Shown: positions 12,448-24,200 of the stretch, piece after piece
How the letters are laid out: every line of letters starts with the position of its first letter
Position numbering within the stretch: the first letter of the stretch is position 1
Source of the DNA: Canariomyces notabilis
Taxonomy: Eukaryota > Ascomycota > Sordariomycetes > Sordariales > Chaetomiaceae
DNA length: 64,000 bases
Reading direction: 5' to 3'
Assembly (NCBI RefSeq): GCF_033297395.1
Contig: NW_027041836.1
Span: 264,860 to 328,859, forward strand
Position numbers and translations under genes: made by a program
Notes under the pieces: generated by a model
Seen by the model: the letters and a program-made list of their open reading frames with translations, nothing else
Databases searched by the model: none
What the model was told of the DNA's origin: nothing

Positions 12448-14045
12448 AGCGCTGCCGCCATCTCCTTATCATGACGTCCTTTTTCATTTTCTCGTGATGC
12501 GACGGTTTGGGCTTGTTCGGCGTTCGGGTTTTTTCGGGGAACATCCTGGTGCCTGAGTTAGGCGATGCCGCGCTCAACAGCATTTGCCCACTTCAGCTGT
12601 TGGGGTACTTCCTGCTTCTGGATCTTCGGCTTCCTTTTTGATGATTCCCAGCAGGATGGCATATTCTGGAGCGCGCCTTTCCAGTGGGCCTCATTTATGG
12701 CGCATCGACTTGGATTCCCGCCTCCTGCAGTCCATATTATCATACTACTCACCGATGGTTCGGAAAGGGAATTGCACAAGCGGTAGACTCGGGAATCACT
12801 GGTGGGCGTTGGGATTGCGACGGTGGCGGATTCGTATGAAGGGCCTAAAATCATAATGGCGGCCCGTGGGTTTTGCGTGCAGTGTAATTATACCAAATGG
12901 ATATGGCTTTGCGTTATGATTATCTCTGCGCTTGATCATTCGCGTTGGTGCTGTGGTGTTTTCCAGCGGGTCGGCATTGGATTTCGGCCAGACGCGAGAA
13001 TGCCGCGTCGTTTGTTTACATTTTGCCGGCTTCATCCTCAGACTCCAGCCAAACCAACTAGCTGCCATGGGGATCCTATGCCTTACCCGCCCTTATCTCT
13101 TTTTTCGCCTGTGGCCGATGAGCATCTGAGTATTCTTGCCATCCAGCCTGTGCTGTGCTACTCCGGCCGATGGTGGGATCTACTCGTCGCTTCCGGCAAT
13201 GGTGTGGCTCACTGTGGCAAGTCCTGAGTTACCGTCTTGTATTCCCCTTGTCTCACTTGTAACGGATACAAACCCACGGTCTTGGGTACAGGAAACTCGA
13301 AAAAATTGAACAAGATTTGGAGATTCCAGTGTGGCGGGTGGTACTGTAGGTCCCGTGCATGCATGTGTGTGTCCCATAGGTAGAGCAACTTGTTCAAATA
13401 CGACGACAAGCGTGGCTGCGGCCTATGAACCTCACGGAATGTATGTATTGTACCTTATGTATGTACTTACTAGTTAATTCTAGTATGTAATTACAGTACA
13501 TCCCCTGGAGCTATGTGTTTTAGGCCCATGTTGATGATCGGGACATGCCTGCATTCCAGATGTTCTGCCACGCGTCGAATCAGCGGGTTGCGCAGCTGGC
13601 CCACTGCAGGTCACTGGCCAGTCGGATGCGCAGGCGCGGGGCATTATTCTGCCGTGTCCCACCGCTCGTTCAACGACAATTGATCCCTAACGTTAGCAGC
13701 CTGAGCTACAGTATCACATATCTCACCTTGACTTTACCTACCGTACCTAGCCAAAACGCTACAGGCTGGCGAGTATCGTCAAGTCTCTGGAAGTGCTATT
13801 CCCCAGCAGAGTTGGCGATCCAGCTGGTGACTATCACCATACGCCTACTTGAACGGAACGCAGATCCGACCGTAACGTTATCGTTGACCCCTCGAGAGGC
13901 CATTATCCCTGTCCGGACGAGCTCAGTCGAGTCGGATGCGAAGCCGAGGGGCACCAAAGATTCGTTTGCAATGGGCTCCTAGTACCTAGCATATCAGCTG
14001 TGCAAGCGCATCGCCTCGACGTCCAAGCCTTTCCGAGCCCCCGCC
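12448..14045. other. Intergenic region downstream of histone H1
   Basis: About 1.6 kb with no supported gene; frames of 60-145 codons lack recognisable motifs. The first part is the H1 3' untranslated region. Around 13440-13500 lies AT-rich DNA with repeated GTATGTA/TGTACTTA words. The end is the promoter and leader of the next gene. Confidence 0.55.
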
Positions 14046-16382
14046 ATGGCCCAACCGCCATCTTTCGGCTCTAACAACCCCTTTCGCCGTAAAGCTCCCT
14101 CCGATTCTGCCCCTCCAGCCCCGCCTCGTACCGTTCCCCCGTTCGCCGAAGATGAAGCCTCGACGTCGACCCCTGGCATCGCGCCCACGGCGCTGTCCGG
14201 CGAACAGTTTTGGAGCCACTTGCAAGCCCATGCTCATCCGAGTCAACCGCCGCCCACGACAAGCTTTCAGAAACCAAAGGTCGTGAAGAAGGTCCGCGTA
14301 CAATCGCCCCCGCCATCATCGCCCGAGTCGGCTGGTATACCTGAGCGGTTTCCGCCCGTCGATTGCGATGATGACGAAGAGAGTAGCAGTACAGACGCCG
14401 ATGAGCACCTAGATCCGTTCAGTTATGCCCCTTCCACCGGCTCCGTGGATGGCTCGGACACGGGAGGTGAGCCGCAGCCGACACAACCGAATCGTCTTCC
14501 ACCAAATCCGTTTCAGAAGACGCTTCAGGACCCGGCAACTGGATCGATTGAGCCACCACAGGGGCCAGGGGCGACCTCGGGAACAAAGAGTACGCTGGAT
14601 GTAGAAGCTTTCAGACGGCTGTTGTTAACCGGCGAGGCGCCCCATCCTACCCAGCAGACCACTCCGCAGACCACTCCGCCGAACGATGGTGCAAGTACAA
14701 CAGACAATTCATCCATCTCGCGTCAGTCTATATCCGATACAATACATCTTGCCCTGGAGACTCCGCGTACATCGCACGAAGTCTCTGAGCTCGAAGCCGA
14801 GGATGACCGGAGAGCGTTGATCAGCAGCTCTCAGTCAAGCTTACAGCCTGGCCCGACCATTTTGAGGAAAAAGCCCCCGCCCCCGAGCTCACGGCATGGG
14901 AAATTGATCAGGACAGAGACAAGAGGCGAAGCAACAGATGCTGGGGCTAGGTCCCCCCTATCATTACCGAGTCCGACACGCAGAAATACTACGATACCCC
15001 TGACCTCGCCATCAAGACAGAGACCTCCGACCCCGTCAGACGTTAACAAACCGCTGCCCCCTGTTCCACAAAGACTGCCCGCAGACGATGACGCGGAAAG
15101 CGTGTTTGATCGCGTAGCAGCGGGCAAGGTCCCGGAGCCTGATATGGAGTATGGACTAGGCATCACCATGTCTCCAAGGCCACCCACACCGCCAAAGCCA
15201 TCGCGTACAGCCTCAAACACCCAATCCAGGAAGCCTGCTCCTCCCCCGAGGCGCCAGCCGCACGGACGCACCGAGAGCAAAGTAACCGCTGCCGCGTCGC
15301 AGCCAACAGTTGGTCCAGATGACCCGGACTCACCTTTGCGCCGATCCTCGGTGGACTCAACGAGATCGCGCTCCTCCAGCTTGCGCGTCAGCATCCACGC
15401 CCCGGCACCGCCTCCGCCCCGTCGGCCAAGCCACCGTACCTCAAATTCACTAACGTCACCTCCAGCGGTTAGCGCTGTGTCTCCAAGTAGCGAAAACTTC
15501 CCAGCAGACGCTGCTTCCCCCCCAGCTGCTGAGCCGTACGTCCAAACACAACCACTGGCGGTGATAACTTCATCCCCGCTACCCATCCAAGACAGCAGCA
15601 ACCACAGCAGCAGTAGCAGCATTAGCGGTAACGACCAGAGTCTAGAAACGGTCATTCAAGCCCCCGCCCCCGTCCCCGTCCCTGCCCAACCTCCAACTCA
15701 AGCACCTACAGCCGAGACAGTGACTACCACTGTCGCTACAGGAGCAGGCCCGGCGGACAGCCCATCCTTGAGCCCAGCAAGCCATGGTACCCAAGCCCAA
15801 GCCCAAACCCAAAGTCCTTCAGCCGCGGCGCCGCTCCGTACAAAGCTCTCGCCCCCGCCACCACCGCCTGCGCGCAATGCCTCTCTTCGTGCGAAAAGGC
15901 CGGGAAGTGGTGGTAGTGGTGGCGGGGGCGGCGGGGGGAGTGGTGGTGCTGGCCTGCTGTCCCCCCCGCCGTCCCGCAAGGGAAGTACTGGGCGAGCAAA
16001 GGACAGTGTGCCTCCCGTTGCTGCACCCCCGCCGCCCCCGCCGCCATCTAGGAGGGATAGGGATCGGGACAAGAGTTGGCGGCGGGATAGTGGGGATAGT
16101 GTGATTCCTGCTGGTCCTGGTAGTAGCGGTGGGGGTCCTAGTACTGATGGTGGTGTTGGCACTGGTACTGGTACAGGCACGGGGCAGGGCGGTGGGCTTG
16201 ATGGGCTGCCGATGGCGGAGCGGTCGCCGGGGGATGCTGACGACCTGTCACCGTCGGCACCGGCGGCAGCGTCGGCGGCACCAGATATACTCGCCGACCT
16301 GGGCAGGCTGCAGAGAGAGGTGGATGCTCTCAGGGGAAGGTATGAGATTGAAAAGGGGCATCAGGGGCAATCTGAGGGTTAG
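14046..16382 (+). CDS. Large disordered proline/serine-rich protein with NPF and SH3-ligand motifs
   Basis: A 778-residue single-exon protein starting at an ATG in good context (CCGCCATGGC). I see no folded domain until the last 35 residues, where ILADLGRLQREVDALRGRYEIEK looks like a short coiled coil. Two NPF tripeptides lie at residues 11-13 (SNNPFRRK) and 154-156 (PPNPFQK); NPF binds EH domains of endocytic proteins. Many proline clusters fit SH3 ligands (RPPTPPKPSR, KPAPPPRR, PPPPPPPSRR). The middle is rich in Ser-Pro and Arg-Ser sites, and a Gly run lies near residue 625. These features suggest a scaffold of endocytosis or cortical actin, but that is inference from motifs only; I do not recognise a named orthologue. 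Antisense frames up to 274 codons are by-products of its base composition. Confidence 0.8.
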   Translation: MAQPPSFGSNNPFRRKAPSDSAPPAPPRTVPPFAEDEASTSTPGIAPTALSGEQFWSHLQAHAHPSQPPPTTSFQKPKVVKKVRVQSPPPSSPESAGIPERFPPVDCDDDEESSSTDADEHLDPFSYAPSTGSVDGSDTGGEPQPTQPNRLPPNPFQKTLQDPATGSIEPPQGPGATSGTKSTLDVEAFRRLLLTGEAPHPTQQTTPQTTPPNDGASTTDNSSISRQSISDTIHLALETPRTSHEVSELEAEDDRRALISSSQSSLQPGPTILRKKPPPPSSRHGKLIRTETRGEATDAGARSPLSLPSPTRRNTTIPLTSPSRQRPPTPSDVNKPLPPVPQRLPADDDAESVFDRVAAGKVPEPDMEYGLGITMSPRPPTPPKPSRTASNTQSRKPAPPPRRQPHGRTESKVTAAASQPTVGPDDPDSPLRRSSVDSTRSRSSSLRVSIHAPAPPPPRRPSHRTSNSLTSPPAVSAVSPSSENFPADAASPPAAEPYVQTQPLAVITSSPLPIQDSSNHSSSSSISGNDQSLETVIQAPAPVPVPAQPPTQAPTAETVTTTVATGAGPADSPSLSPASHGTQAQAQTQSPSAAAPLRTKLSPPPPPPARNASLRAKRPGSGGSGGGGGGGSGGAGLLSPPPSRKGSTGRAKDSVPPVAAPPPPPPPSRRDRDRDKSWRRDSGDSVIPAGPGSSGGGPSTDGGVGTGTGTGTGQGGGLDGLPMAERSPGDADDLSPSAPAAASAAPDILADLGRLQREVDALRGRYEIEKGHQGQSEG

Positions 16383-17292
16383 GGTTGAGTATGATTATTG
16401 ACGATGATTATGGGTTCTGGGTATAGAAATGACCGCTGCTTGCAACGAGTTAGAAGACCGGGGCAAATCCCCTTAAAACGTGGAATGACCATGTTGGTAC
16501 CTACTGGACCAGTACCGTTAGACCACTCGCTCTGCCGCTATGAAAGACTGCCACGTGTTGTATCGACAGAGTTGCGAGTCCGGCTACACGATGCAGCCAA
16601 GGTCTATGTCGGGAACATCATCATGAGACATCCGAGGCTACAAGTCACCATAATAGATCCCACTTCCATGACACCCTCGTGGGTCCAGCTGCAGAGCCTC
16701 AACTTGACGCAACTAGACAATGGAGATATCTCGCAAAACATGACGACTTTGATGTCACGCTCAGCTCGATGACCATCTCCCAGACCTTTGTATCAGGCAG
16801 CCGGGCTGGAATATGACCATCACTCGGCAAGGGAACGCTCCTACCATGGAAGTCCTATCCACTTGGACATTGGAATCACCCCCGGTTTCACGGAGACTCG
16901 TTCGAGATGCGCAACGTCGACGCAGAGAGGCATACGAGCGGACGGGGTTGGATGGGTTCGGTATGGGTTCGTTATACAGGCGAAATGAAACCTGACTGGG
17001 AACCTCAATCACAAGATACTGCCAAGTCTGCCAGTGAAGAGCGTGGGAATAGAGGCTTGAGAATTGCGTGAGGAGAGGGAAGGGGGGGGTATACTGGCGC
17101 GAATTACTAAAGGCTGGGTTGCACTTGCTCCTCTCATGGATATCCAGTTTTAGGACAGCAAGAGCGAGCTCGAAACGTCTTCAAGTAGATCCGCATACCT
17201 TGCCAAGGCATTTTGAGAAGGAACTCGGTTGCGGTTTCTTAGTCGGGACGTATCGTGGGCAGCATTATGCCACATTCAGAAACGGATTTCGA

Positions 17293-17324
<32 letters not shown>

Positions 17325-19023
17325 CCATGGGTAACCCGTCTCTGCTTGCGATCCAAGCCCCCTGTTGACGGCGACAGAACCAGACCACCATCACCGGCCT
17401 GCTGAGTTAGCGGCTTATTGCCTTTCATAAATCATATATGGGACAGGGAATTACGGATAGTTGATGGCGCGAATCCCTCCAGTCTGCTGCCAGCCGATGC
17501 CAGCGAAGGGAAGAGATCTGTCTGTCCGCCCGACCTACAGCGCGAGCTTTGGGGCTGTATCGGCACGGAATCGGCCGAGGCATGTGAGTTCGCGCCTCCT
17601 GGGCGGACTGCGCCGTCGATGTGACGCTAGCCAGTCATTATGTGCCTGCCACAAGGTACGGCTCAGCTTGTACGGATATGTAGCAGTACACCTGTGCCAG
17701 GTGTTCAGAGAAAGTATCAGGAATGATCTGGCTGAGCCCAACTATTGAGCTGCTCCGATATTTGCCTAAGGAAGCCAGTGCATGAGCCAACGGGTAGTCG
17801 GAGCTCACCAGCTCACCCAGCATGCAGTGCTACTCTACCCCTCTCGAGGGATTTCTGATGGATCATGATGGATGCGGTTATGTTCGGGGCGCCAGCCCCG
17901 TACATGAGCAGAAGCTTGCTGACGGCGTAATTATCAGGAGTACAAGCGAAGAGTCAAGCGAGCGAGAGATGGGACTTAATATCCTTGGGCGCTATATCCT
18001 CCCAGTGGAGAATAGACGATGCCGCCGCTTGCAGTCGCGAGTATGTATAACGCCAGATTGGAACTGAGATGGTGGATAAGCGGAAGAACGTGAGAGCGAG
18101 CGCCATATCGGTTCATACTTCAGACGGTCATCCAAATTTATACAATGCCGTACCATGGATGTAAGCAGCCTGCCGGTCTGTTCGGATTGGTCGGACACCC
18201 GGCCTAGAACCTTCCTACTGTATCCGCCAAATACCCATCGAGCTTCGAGTCGTCTCAGGACCAAGACGCAGAACCAAGACGCCCAGACATGCGGACATGT
18301 GGCTGGTTGACACTGTGGGGCGGATCGTGCCAGTGCCGGTGGCTGCGGGCGGTAGAATGGCCCAAGCGTGATCGCTTGGCAACGGCTGGCTGGTGCCAAT
18401 TGGGAGCTCCGACATGCGCCCCGATGCGGCCGATTGCCCCACGAGTCGGTTCCGGGTCCGGAAGGTAGTGCCCCAGGTCCGGAAGGCGCACGGCAAAGGC
18501 GGCGCCGCAGATAAGCGGGACAATTAGTCGCGACAACGACTCGGACTTTGGTTCGGTTAGCGTGGGAGATGTTAATTAATTTGTAACGTAAGATTCGGGT
18601 AATTTACTACTCGAATTCTGCAAGGAATGTAGCACAAAATTGTAATAGCCTGAATTATGTGCCAACTTCAACTGAAACGAAACGATGAGAGTGGTGTTTG
18701 CTTCCAATACGTCTTGTGGCTACATATCCGGATAGGCAAATATGCAGATATGCAACCTTGAGAGCATAGTGCATTTAGTAAGACGATATGTCTCATAAAA
18801 CGATATCAAGCTTTGAGTTGGGTAGGTGTGAGGAATGCGAAGTTCAACAAATGTTGTACATTAGATTACAGATGCTGTCACCGTAGCTTATTAACGATGT
18901 GAGCTTTCCAACTCCCCCGGGCCCCAAGGCCCTGTCGCTCACCCTAAACATTTCCACCGTCGCCTACACCTCCGCGCTTCTGTCTCAGTGAAGCGAGCTC
19001 CTTTCATACTGTATCCTCGTACA
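16383..19023. other. Intergenic region upstream of the oxoamine synthase
   Basis: About 2.6 kb without a supported gene. It contains a 29-base T run at 17296-17324. No pathway-specific Zn2Cys6 regulator or other biosynthetic gene is visible, although this is where one would be expected if the downstream pair belonged to a larger cluster. Frames of 90-135 codons (for example minus strand 17992-18399) show no motif I recognise. Confidence 0.5.
17296..17324. repeat. Homopolymer T(29) tract
   Basis: An uninterrupted run of 29 T on the plus strand (29 A on the minus). I see no reverse transcriptase or element body next to it, so it may be a simple homopolymer or the poly(A) end of an old retroposed copy lying on the minus strand. 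Length in a homopolymer is also prone to sequencing error. Confidence 0.9.
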
Positions 19024-20609
19024 ATGGGCCACACGCAGGCAGTCGAGAGCCCCTTTCTGGCCACCTTGATCAAGGGCCATAGAATCCGACCCGAGCACAC
19101 CAAGTCACTGCCGACTTTTTACCGCAATCTGGAGGAGGCTCTTGACGTCAAGCGCGCCTCTGACAGCTTTTACTCCACACTTCCGACCACAGATAGCGGC
19201 CTGGATGGCAGCTCAGTCGACTTCAGCTCCGGGGATGTCCTGTCCATGGCCGGGAACTCACAGCACCGCGCCGAGTTCCTTGCCGAGCTCGACTCGCATC
19301 CCGACTTCGCCCTGGGTACCACCAGCTCGAGGCTCCTGGACGGCAACTACCCCTACATAGAGCAAGCCGAGTCGCACATCGCAGCCTTCCACGGTGCCGA
19401 GACGGGCTTGCTCGTGGGCTCCGGGTTCGAGGCCAACCTGGCCATCTGGACAACCATCCCAAAGCAAGGGGACGTCATTGTGTATGACACGTTGGTCCAT
19501 GCGAGCACGAATGACGGCATAAGACAGTCGATGGCCACGGACAGGGTCGCATTCCCGCATAGCGATGTCGACGCCTTCCGAGACACGCTGCGGGACATCC
19601 TGGCCACGCGGCCGCTGGTGCGCCAGGGGAAGCGGTCTGTCATCGTTGCCGTCGAGGCGGTATACAGCATGGAAGGTGATGTATGTCCGCTGCAGGAACT
19701 CGTCGAAGCTGCGCAGGATGTCTTCCAGGACCATGAGGGCGGCATACAGTTCGTCGTGGACGAGGCGCACAGCGTTGGCTTGATAGGCCCCGAAGGGCGG
19801 GGGCTCGTCTGCGAGCTCGGGCTGGAGAAAGAGGTTGCCGTGATTATGCATAGCTTTGGCAAGGCCATCGGGGCCGCCGGGGGTAGGTGCTCACTTGGAA
19901 AAATCATCATTGGGATGATGGGACGCTCGCATGCTAACAAACAGTTGCCCTTAGCAATCATTCTCGGCAACAAAATCATCCGAGATACAGTTATAAATTT
20001 CAGAAGGGCAATCATGTTCTCTACAGCGCCCACGTTCCCTTTTGTCGCCGCTATAATGTCTGGGTATAAGGTGCTCAGCACAAAAGAAAAGGTACGGCAT
20101 CTTTCCTTGGTATTTCACTCTTTTAGGAAGAGTAATTTATCGTGATTCATCGCCACTTGCAGGACCGGCAACACGTCCAGGACATGGCCAGGCTGTTCTT
20201 TGAGCTTTTGACCTCGCATCCCCTCTGGCCCGCAGCCAAGTCCAAGGGTATCCTACGCGTCCCTCTGGCTGATGGATGGGAAGAGCGGGTGATCAACACC
20301 CATATAATCGCCATCTCCACCAGGCCCAGGACTTTCTGGTGGATGTACTATCACCTCCTCTCGGCTTCATTCCGCACCTTCCCGGCGACATACCCGGCCG
20401 TACCACCGGGAGAGGATCGCTTGCGCGTCATCATCCACGCTCACAACACGGAAGAGCAAATCACGGGATTTGTCGATGCACTTTACGCATGGGTGCAAGA
20501 AATGATGGACATAGAGGCTGGAACTGCGGCAGCACCCGTGACCAAGGCGGCAAAGGAGGTGTACGATTGGATGAGACGGGAGCAGGTGAAGGGGTTTGGA
20601 ATAGTGTGA
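19024..20609 (+). CDS. BioF-type PLP-dependent alpha-oxoamine synthase, candidate release enzyme for the adjacent PKS
   Basis: Three exons (19024-19882, 19955-20091, 20163-20609), 480 residues. The start is the ATG at 19024 in good context (ACAATGG). The fold-type I residues are all present: PLP-stacking His159 (LVHAST), Asp246 and His249 (FVVDEAHSVG), Schiff-base Lys280 (HSFGKAIGAAGG), and the downstream MFSTAPTFP block. The order and spacing match 8-amino-7-oxononanoate synthase (BioF), and less closely Fum8/serine palmitoyltransferase. The family joins an acyl thioester to an amino acid with loss of CO2. Fungal BioF used for biotin usually ends in a peroxisomal SKL-like tripeptide; this protein ends GFGIV, and I see no mitochondrial presequence, so a cytosolic non-biotin role is likelier. 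It lies 647 bp upstream of the PKS on the same strand. Intron 1 (72 nt) has no in-frame stop. Confidence 0.88.
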
Positions 20610-21256
20610 CCCGGCAGACAGTAGGTACTGGCTGTGGAGGTTACGTAGGAAACCGAGAGCCCGAAACCGTTTATATTGGTAACTCAAGTAATATTTCCCA
20701 TTCATAGTGTTGGTAAAGTGATATTTCGGTAGACAGTTGCTTCTACATAAATGTATATTTTGTCTTCAGCCTACGAATTGGTTCAATACTAGTAGTATTG
20801 AACAGTCTACTCACGCTAAGTGAATATCGACGGTTCCGGATAAAGTGCGCCGAGAAAAGGGGTACAATACTCGGATTCTCGGTGCCCCTTGGCCACAGCA
20901 ATGTGCGGACTTGAGGGGGCCGAATCCTTTTGGACGTAACCTGGTAAGCAGAATGGCAGAATCGGTCCAATGCCCTCTTGGCCTCCTTCTGTAATCTGTC
21001 GTTCTTTACTTAGCGTCCGAATAACAGTGATAAGATGTGGTGGTATTATGTGGGAATGGAGTGGCTTGAGGTTCAAGATTCCGGTGCCCAGTCCGAACCA
21101 CGATATATACAGGAGAATGGAATCCATGCAGTAGCTCCTGCCATTCCTCAAGTCGTAAACTCTCCTTATCCCCTTTTGCACTCACCTTCGACATCGCCGC
21201 GACTGGCACGAGGCAACTAAGGTACTTGTACATGTACAAGCAACTTACCTCGCCTA
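20610..21256. promoter_or_regulatory. Spacer and probable PKS promoter
   Basis: A 647-bp gap between the two same-strand biosynthetic genes. It must hold the end of the synthase transcript and the PKS promoter. A TATATA-like word lies near 21103-21108, about 150 bp before the PKS start. I find no clear palindromic site shared with the region upstream of the synthase, so co-regulation is not shown by sequence. Confidence 0.45.
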
Positions 21257-24200
21257 ATGGAGCCCATTGCCATCATTGGCCTGGCCTTCAGGCTGCCTGA
21301 TGGCGTTGGAGATGTCTCGAGCTTTTGGGATATGCTTGAGCATGGGAGGAACGTGATGAAGAAATGGCCCGAGAACCGAGCAAACATTGAAACATTCTAT
21401 AAGCCCCTAGGTTCGGGCGTCAAGAACACGGCAAGCTTACCTTAGCCAAAACGCTTTCCAGCCGAACCTAAATACGTTGGTCGCTGACAAAGAACGCAGC
21501 TGTATTCAAGGGGGGGTTGCTTCATGAATGAGGATCCTGCTGCATTCGATGCCCCCTTCTTCTCCATCACGGCCAAGGGTAGGTAGAAGGAGAGGCAACT
21601 GGAATTCTGTCCTTTGTTTTACCAAGTGCTCACACCTAGAGACAGAGGCGGCTTCGATGGACCCGCAGCAACGATGGCTTCTCGAGACTTCTTACAGAGC
21701 TTTGGAAAATGGTATGTCATGATCGGACCTTGAACCTGCCTCAACCTCGAACCTACCTGCTGCTTACGCTAAGGACCTGATATAGCTGGTATTCCCTTGG
21801 AAAAAGCAGCAGGCACCAGTACAGCCGTCTATGCTGCTTCTAGCACCGAAGACTACCTTATGATGATTGCCAAAGACCCAGACCATGCGCCGCAAATGGT
21901 GTCCACCTCGACCAGCCCGAGTATTCAGGCGAACCGCCTCAGTTGGTACTTCGACCTGAGAGGGCCCAGCATCCATGTCAACACTGCTTGTTCGTCCAGT
22001 ATGGTTGCCATGGATCTCGCATGCCAGAGCCTGAGGAGCGGGCAGAGTTCCATGGTATGGACTCACTATGGAGTATGCGGAGCCGTGGGCAATGTACAGG
22101 AATGCTAACCCCTAGTTTCCCCAGGCCTTGGTGACGGCCGTCAACAGTATGCTGAGCCCGGAATGGTCCATCTACATGTCCAACATGAATTTCCTGTCGC
22201 CGGACAGTCGGTGCTACAGCTTTGATCACCGCGCCAACGGCTATGCAAGAGGAGAAGGCGTCATTGTCCTCGTGCTCAAGAGGCTTTCCGATGCCATCAG
22301 GGACCGAGACACGATTCGTGCCGTGATTCGAGGGACGGGCTCCAACCAGGACGGCCGTACCCCTGCCCTTCCTCAACCCAGCCAGTCCGCCCAAGAGGCA
22401 CTCATTCGGCAGGTGTACAAGAGCTGCAGCTTGGGCTTCGAGACCACGCGCTACGTGGAAACCCATGGTAATTCCTTTTTCTCCATGATCAAAATCTCGC
22501 ATCGCCGCATCTGACATCCCCTGACCAGGAACCGGAACGCAAATTGGAGACGTGACAGAAGCAACCGCACTAGGCCGGGTTTTCAGGGGCAGCAGGTCCG
22601 CCAACGAGCCACTCTACATGCAAGTTGAAGTCCATATGATTTGCCCTTTAACAGTTGCTGACCTGACCGTACCCGGCAGTGGCTCAGTGAAGGGAAACAT
22701 CGGTCATCTAGAAGGATGTAGCGGTCTGGCCGGCATCCTCAAAAGCATCATGATACTCGAGACAGGAATCATCCCTCCAAACGCCTCGTTCGAGAAGCTG
22801 AACCCCAAGATCAAAGCCAAGTTGTACCACATGGAGGTTCAATTCCCTACTACTGGCGCTCATAAGGTATGGTTCGATCAGCCTGGGCTAACGGGCTGTA
22901 GGTGCCTACTTCTTGCATCCCTTGGCCAACCCAGGGCCTGCGACGGATCTCGGTCAATTCCTTTGGCTTTGGCGGAGCCAACAGTCACATCATCCTCGAT
23001 GATGCCCTCCATGCCATTGAGGCTCTTGGGCTCGTAGTCAATCATCGCACCCTCGCCTCCGCCGGCCTTCTTACCCGTGCGCCTGAGAAACTAGCCAACA
23101 GGACCGGGACCAACGGTGCGGACCGCCTGAACGGGGTGAACCATCACGCAGACCCCGAAACCAGGGCAACGAGCAAAGAAGTGGCCCCGGGATACCGGTT
23201 ACTGACATGGTCAGCTCGAGACGAAGCGGCGCTGAAACGAATGTTGCATCTGTATGACGGGTTTATCAAAGCCCAAATGCATTGTGATGCTACCTTTCTC
23301 GGTGATCTTGCCTACACGCTTGCCGCCCGCCGGAGTCTCATGACTTGGAGGTCCTTCTCCGTTGTGGACGTCGAGGCGGCGCCAGAGACCTTGAACATCT
23401 CTGCTATGAAATGCGAGCGCGCGGCACGCGAGAATGGAGTGGCCTTCATCTTCACCGGCCAGGGCGCGCAGTACGCCAACATGGGAATGGAGTTGCTCCG
23501 CTACCCGATCTTCCACGCCACACTCGCCGAGGCTGACGCCATCTTTCAAGAATTGGGAGCTGAATGGTCGCTATTCGGTAAGTATAGCATTTTGCCAGTC
23601 GTTCAATAGGTACTACCTCATGGCCGCAGAACAGCATTCATTAACCTGAGGTATGCTAGATGAACTCAGAGACCAAGCGCGGATCAACAACCCAGAGTTC
23701 AGTCAGCCTCTATGCACCGCGCTCCAGATCGCCCTGGTGGAACTGCTGGGAAGTTTCAATATCTTCCCAGATGTCGTAGTCGGACATTCATCGGGAGAGA
23801 TCGCGGCAGCGTACAGCGCTGGAGCCCTCTCCCTCTACTCTGCCTGCACGGTTGCCTATCACAGAGGCCGTCTGGCTGGGCGGGTAGCGGCGGCATCTGC
23901 GCAGCAGCCAGGGGCCATGATGTCTGTGAATCTTAGCGAGTCCGAAGCAGAGTCCTGCTTGGCAAAGGCGTCGCCGCCGGGACGCGTTTCTGTTGCGTGC
24001 ATCAACAGCCCGACCAACGTCACGCTGTCCGGCGATGAGGTTGCCATTGACCAGCTGCAAGCAGGCTTCGAAAGAGATGGCGTCTTTGCAAGGAAGCTCC
24101 GAACCGGCGTAGCCTACCACTCGCCCGCCATGCACCCCGTCGCGGGGGAGTACCTGTCCAGCCTGGGTCGTCTCAAGCCGCGAGAGCTGCCAGGCGGCAA

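Noticed and set aside
11985..12556. Ala-rich minus-strand and Arg/Pro-rich plus-strand frames over the H1 tail
   Set aside because: Other-frame readings of the Lys/Ala repeats of histone H1.
14831..15655. 274-codon minus-strand frame
   Set aside because: Antisense shadow of the proline/serine-rich gene, low complexity, no motif.
16374..16388. GGGTTAGGGTT string
   Set aside because: Fewer than two telomere-type units at a gene end; not a telomeric array.
18988..19023. Upstream GTG as start of the oxoamine synthase
   Set aside because: Nuclear fungal genes start at ATG; the ATG at 19024 is in good context and fits family length.
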